61,448 bases of DNA from Oceanospirillaceae bacterium (GTDB lineage Bacteria; Pseudomonadota; Gammaproteobacteria; Pseudomonadales; Balneatricaceae), in contig DPHB01000062.1 in assembly GCA_003521845.1 (NCBI GenBank), positions 12,652 to 74,099 of the forward strand. Direction: 5' to 3'. Made by a program: the position numbers and the translations under genes. Within the stretch, counting starts at the first letter, position 1. The number at the start of each line of letters is the position of its first letter. Under the pieces are notes generated by a model. That model ran no database searches, was not told where the DNA came from, and was given only the letters and a program-made list of their open reading frames with translations. Positions 58,113 to 61,448 of this stretch are shown here, one piece after another.

Positions 58113-59834
58113 GTGGAAATGCTATCTGGTGCTGAAATGGTAATCCGTAGCCTCCAGGATGAAGGTGTTGAATACATCTATGGTTATCCTGGCGGATCGG
58201 TACTTCATATTTACGACGCATTATTTCAACAAGACAAGGTTAAGCACGTGCTAGTTCGTCACGAACAGGCGGCGACTCATATGGCTGATGCCTATGCGCG
58301 TGCTTCTGGTAACCCAGGCGTGGTGCTGGTAACTTCGGGTCCTGGCGCTACCAACGCAGTAACAGGTATTGCTACAGCCTACATGGACTCCATACCTATG
58401 GTGGTCATTTGTGGTCAGGTGCCGAGCCACCTTATCGGTGAAGATGCTTTCCAAGAAACGGACATTTTAGGTGTGTCGCGTCCAGTGGTAAAACACAACT
58501 TTGCCATCAAAGACCCTAAAGATATACCGGAAACCATCAAAAAGGCCTTTTATGTGGCCAGTACTGGTCGTCCTGGCCCGGTGGTTGTTGATATACCTAA
58601 GGATATGACTACGCCCACGGACAAGTTCGAATACAGCTACCCACAGCAGGTAGAAATGCGTTCGTACAATCCCGCTACGCGTGGCCATAGTGGCCAAATT
58701 AAGAAAGCGGTGGATATGCTGGTAACGGCTAAGCGTCCTGTTATCTTAGTGGGTGGTGGTACCGTCGGCGGCCGCGCTTGTGATGAAGTGATGGAGTTGG
58801 CGCGGACTATGAACTTCCCCGTGTCCACTACATTGATGGGTTTGGGTGCCTACCCTGCGTCTGACCGTCAGTGGTTGGGTATGCCCGGTATGCATGGTTC
58901 TTACGAAGCCAATATGGCACTGCATCATGCTGATCTTATTTTGAGCATGGGTGCGCGCTTTGATGACCGTGTGACCAACGCTACAGAAAAATTCTGCCCC
59001 ACGGCGCGTATTATTCACGTGGATATCGATCCGTCTTCTATTTCGAAGACCATTGCTGCCGATGTGCCTATTGTTGGTCCAACGAAAAGTGTGGCTGTCG
59101 AGATGCTGGGTTTGCTAGCTAAGTCTAAGGTGGCGCCAGAAACTGAGGCCCTTGCTAACTGGTGGGGTCAGATTGATCAGTGGCGTGAGCGTCATGGTGG
59201 TCATTATGACAAGAATAGCAATGGTGTGCTAAAGCCGCAGCAGGTTATTGAAGCGGTGCATAAGGTGACTAATGGTGATGCTTACGTTTGTTCTGACGTT
59301 GGTCAGCATCAGATGTTTGCCGCTCAGTATTATAAGTTTGATAAACCAAACCGTTGGATTAATTCCGGTGGCTTGGGCACTATGGGCTTTGGTTTTCCTG
59401 CTGCCATGGGGGTCAAGCTACACTATCCAGATTCTGAGGTTGTGTGTGTGACCGGTGAAGGTAGTTTTCAGATGAATTTGCAAGAATTCTCTACCTGTAC
59501 TCAGTATGGCTTACCAGTAAAGATTGTTTGCTTGAATAATGGTTCTTTGGGCATGGTGCGCCAGTGGCAAGACATGAACTATGAAAGTCGCCACTCCCAG
59601 TCCTATATGGAATCGTTGCCTGATTTTGAAAAGTTGGCCGAAGCCTATGGTCATGAAGCCATTACGGTTACCACTGAAGCCGAGCTAATGCCGGCTTTGG
59701 AAAAAGCCTTTGCCATGAAGGACAAGTTAGTGTTCTTGAATATTCATGTGGATGCCACCGAACACGTATATCCAATGCAGGTGCCAAAGGCATCCATGCG
59801 CGATATGTGGTTGAGTAAGACGGAGAGATCTTAA
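58113..59834 (+). CDS. ilvI: Acetolactate synthase III large subunit
   Basis: The product is 573 residues from a GTG preceded by GAGGAA, giving the typical MEMLSGAEMV start. Thiamine diphosphate enzyme signatures are present: catalytic Glu in RHEQAATHMADA near residue 50, and the metal-binding GEGSFQMN (GEG in place of GDG, as also in Pseudomonas by my recollection). It condenses pyruvate to acetolactate. Its stop overlaps the ilvH ATG. Confidence 0.97.
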   Translation: MEMLSGAEMVIRSLQDEGVEYIYGYPGGSVLHIYDALFQQDKVKHVLVRHEQAATHMADAYARASGNPGVVLVTSGPGATNAVTGIATAYMDSIPMVVICGQVPSHLIGEDAFQETDILGVSRPVVKHNFAIKDPKDIPETIKKAFYVASTGRPGPVVVDIPKDMTTPTDKFEYSYPQQVEMRSYNPATRGHSGQIKKAVDMLVTAKRPVILVGGGTVGGRACDEVMELARTMNFPVSTTLMGLGAYPASDRQWLGMPGMHGSYEANMALHHADLILSMGARFDDRVTNATEKFCPTARIIHVDIDPSSISKTIAADVPIVGPTKSVAVEMLGLLAKSKVAPETEALANWWGQIDQWRERHGGHYDKNSNGVLKPQQVIEAVHKVTNGDAYVCSDVGQHQMFAAQYYKFDKPNRWINSGGLGTMGFGFPAAMGVKLHYPDSEVVCVTGEGSFQMNLQEFSTCTQYGLPVKIVCLNNGSLGMVRQWQDMNYESRHSQSYMESLPDFEKLAEAYGHEAITVTTEAELMPALEKAFAMKDKLVFLNIHVDATEHVYPMQVPKASMRDMWLSKTERS

Positions 59835-60325
59835 TGAGACATATTATTGCCGTGCTAATGGAAAACGAAGCTGGTGCCCTGTCTCGCGTAGTGGGTTTGT
59901 TTTCGCAACGTAACTTCAATATCGAAACCTTGAATGTTGCACCGACAGAAGATCCAACCTTGTCGCGTTTAACCGTGACTACTTCGGGTAGTGATCGAGT
60001 CATCGAGCAAATTACCAAGCAGCTAAATAAGCTGATTGAGGTGGTGAAGCTGGTTGATTTGACCGACGGTGAGCATATTGAGCGTGAGATGATGCTTATT
60101 AAGCTCAAGGCTGCTGGTCAGCATCGCGACGAGATTAAGCGTACCGTGGATATCTTCCGCGGTCAGATCGTTGATGTGACTAGCAGTATCTATACCGTAC
60201 AATTAACGGGTGATCAGGGTAAGCTGGATGCGTTCATTAATGCGATTGGCGAAACCTATGTGTTAGAAACCGTACGTTCTGGTGTATCTGGTATCGCCCG
60301 TGGCGAGAAAGTGCTGAGCATCTAA
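59834..60325 (+). CDS. ilvH: Acetolactate synthase III regulatory subunit
   Basis: The product is 163 residues. It begins MRHIIAVLMENEAGALSRVVGLFSQR, an ACT domain that binds valine for feedback inhibition, and a second ACT-like domain follows. It activates and regulates IlvI. It overlaps ilvI by one base. In Pseudomonas ilvC would follow; here a terminator follows, then pssA. Confidence 0.97.
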   Translation: MRHIIAVLMENEAGALSRVVGLFSQRNFNIETLNVAPTEDPTLSRLTVTTSGSDRVIEQITKQLNKLIEVVKLVDLTDGEHIEREMMLIKLKAAGQHRDEIKRTVDIFRGQIVDVTSSIYTVQLTGDQGKLDAFINAIGETYVLETVRSGVSGIARGEKVLSI

Positions 60326-60345
60326 CTGCTAGTGCCTCTTTGTGT

Positions 60346-60372
60346 AAACGCAGCCTAAGGGCTGCGTTTTTT
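60346..60372 (+). terminator. Rho-independent terminator after ilvH
   Basis: ACGCAGCC and GGCTGCGT pair around TAAG, followed by six Ts. It closes the ilvIH transcript before pssA. Confidence 0.9.
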
Positions 60373-60491
60373 ATTTACAGGACGTAATGTATGTCGCGGT
60401 GGCATGGATGCCAAAGAGCGACGTTGTTAGGGGCAAACTACTAGTAGCTATGATAGAATTTCACTTATACCCCTAGTATTGGATTATTTAC

Positions 60492-61271
60492 ATGAGTCAG
60501 ATTGATTCCAAGTCAGAAACTGAAGCAAAGATCGATTCAGCTGAACCTATTGCTACGCTACCAGTTAAAAAGCCTGCCAAAGGCGTATATCTATTACCAA
60601 ATAGCTTTACTACGGCATCTTTGTTTGCCGGGTTCTACGCCATAGTCGCTGCCATGAATGGTGACTTTCAATACGCTGCTATAGCTACCTTTGTGTCTAT
60701 GATTTTGGATGGCTTGGATGGTCGCGTAGCACGCATGACCAATACGCAAAGTGATTTCGGTGCCGAGTACGATAGCCTGGCCGATGTGGTGGCCTTTGGT
60801 GTGGCGCCGGCCTTGGTAGTATTCACCTGGGGCTTGGATACCCTGGGTAAGTTTGGCTGGATGGCGGCCTTTATCTATGTGGCTGGTGCCGCTTTACGTT
60901 TAGCGCGCTTTAATGTGCAGTTAGAAGATGCGGATAGTCGTTTCTTTACGGGCTTACCAAGCCCAGCCGCCGCTGGTGTATTGGCGGGTATGGTGTGGTC
61001 AAGCCAAGAATATGGTTTTAGCGGCGTTGAATATGCTGTTCCTGCGGCTATTTTGGTGGCGGCAACGGGTATCTTGATGGTCAGCAATTTTTGTTATTAC
61101 AGCTTTAAAGATTTGCGCGTTAAAGGCAAGGTGCCATTTATTGCTTTATTGGCTGTGGTGTTGGCCTACGTGATTATTGCGGCTGAGCCTCCTGGTGTGC
61201 TGTGGGCCATCTTCCTGATATTTGCGGTATCAGGCCCTGTGGGCTGGTTGTTTAAGTGGAAGCGTAGTTAA
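60492..61271 (+). CDS. pssA: CDP-diacylglycerol--serine O-phosphatidyltransferase
   Basis: The product is 259 residues with about seven membrane segments. The CDP-alcohol phosphotransferase motif reads DGLDGRVARMTNTQSDFG, then YDSLAD, near residues 76-100, in the form DGxxAR...G...D...D. It makes phosphatidylserine, the precursor of phosphatidylethanolamine, at the inner membrane. It is the integral-membrane type rather than the soluble E. coli PssA. It has its own terminator downstream. Confidence 0.94.
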   Translation: MSQIDSKSETEAKIDSAEPIATLPVKKPAKGVYLLPNSFTTASLFAGFYAIVAAMNGDFQYAAIATFVSMILDGLDGRVARMTNTQSDFGAEYDSLADVVAFGVAPALVVFTWGLDTLGKFGWMAAFIYVAGAALRLARFNVQLEDADSRFFTGLPSPAAAGVLAGMVWSSQEYGFSGVEYAVPAAILVAATGILMVSNFCYYSFKDLRVKGKVPFIALLAVVLAYVIIAAEPPGVLWAIFLIFAVSGPVGWLFKWKRS

Positions 61272-61287
61272 GCGCTTATAGAGTTTT

Positions 61288-61316
61288 AAAAAGGCCAGCG
61301 TTTGCTGGCCTTTTTT
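61288..61316 (+). terminator. Rho-independent terminator after pssA
   Basis: AGGCCAGC and GCTGGCCT pair around GTTT with A and T runs on either side. Confidence 0.9.
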
Positions 61317-61337
61317 GTGCCTATGGTTTTGATATAA

Positions 61338-61362
61338 GGGGGCAGGACTCGGGTCTGGCTCC
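61338..61362. repeat. Degenerate GGGG-type palindrome, copy 4
   Basis: GGGGGCAGGAC and GGTCTGGCTCC pair with two mismatches and two G-U pairs around TCG. It has the same layout as the copies at 14426, 15384 and 27867 but has decayed. It lies 21 nt past the pssA terminator. Confidence 0.5.
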
Positions 61363-61408
61363 ACAGGTTTTGTTTTTCATGTTTTTGTAATTAATTGCCG
61401 AAAGGGGG

Positions 61409-61436
61409 TTGCAAGGCTCCATAATTTGGCTATAAT
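61409..61436 (+). promoter_or_regulatory. Strong sigma70 promoter at the window end
   Basis: TTGCAA (61409-61414), a 16 bp spacer and a perfect TATAAT (61431-61436) are followed by ACGCCTCC, a GC-rich discriminator typical of stable RNA promoters. The transcribed gene lies beyond the window. Confidence 0.65.
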
Positions 61437-61448
61437 ACGCCTCCCTTG

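Noticed and set aside
1..61448. CRISPR array, tRNA, rRNA, prophage or intact insertion sequence
   Set aside because: No regular direct-repeat array, cloverleaf, rRNA sequence, integrase or transposase frame was recognised on either strand.

Overview
The window reads as a chromosomal segment of a gammaproteobacterium. Three things suggest this: an intact S10-spc-alpha ribosomal protein run, Pseudomonas-type gene order over two long stretches, and typical gammaproteobacterial families (FabA/FabB, BamD, RluD, ModF, IlvY, type IV minor pilins). From memory of Pseudomonas aeruginosa, the block ispB-rplU-rpmA-obgE-proB ... rpsT-murJ-ribF-ileS-lspA-fkpB-minor pilins ... bamD-rluD-pgeF-clpB and the block ilvI-ilvH-pssA match closely, with local insertions and losses. 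A marine relative in Cellvibrionales/Oceanospirillales is my guess only. I see no CRISPR array, tRNA, rRNA or intact transposase.

Region 1 (1-11330): the end of the S10 operon (rplB fragment to rpsQ), the spc operon (rplN to rpmJ, including secY) and the alpha operon (rpsM, rpsK, rpsD, rpoA, rplQ), closed by a clear terminator. Two oversized gaps inside spc (rplN/rplX and rpsN/rpsH) carry similar hairpins and are the most unusual structures here.

Region 2 (11442-24202) is accessory-rich. It holds a very large chemoreceptor with about five HAMP units, a beta-barrel outer-membrane protein, uvrA/ssb, an aspartate racemase-like enzyme, a repeat-bearing peptidoglycan-binding lipoprotein, decayed hpaB-like and luxR-like fragments, a duplicated-fold membrane protein, a GlcG/HbpS-like protein and an RmlD-like reductase whose catalytic Tyr is Phe.

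Region 3 (24267-31679): moaA, moaC and moaD interleaved with two acyltransferase genes and without moaE, then fabA-fabB on the opposite strand, ispB, and rplU-rpmA.

Region 4 (31680-41673): obgE-proB, an NTF2-like protein, a disrupted fatty acid desaturase, modF with a membrane-anchored thioredoxin, a class II (long) ilvC divergent from ilvY with two candidate operators, a UDG-superfamily protein and rpsT. Region 5 (41898-57173): murJ, ribF, ileS, lspA, fkpB, five minor-pilin genes (no ispH or pilY1), nadE, bamD, rluD, pgeF and clpB with a heat-shock-type promoter. Region 6 (57174-61448): a small unknown gene, a long leader, ilvI-ilvH, pssA and a strong promoter cut by the window end.

Two families of small non-coding repeats run through the window. 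One is an 83-86 bp inverted-repeat element whose terminal motif is also reiterated at a 23-24 bp period (three loci). The other is a GGGGTCAG-type palindrome at gene 3' ends (four loci). ilvC is absent from the ilvH-pssA position it holds in Pseudomonas and occurs elsewhere as the other structural class, which suggests non-orthologous replacement.
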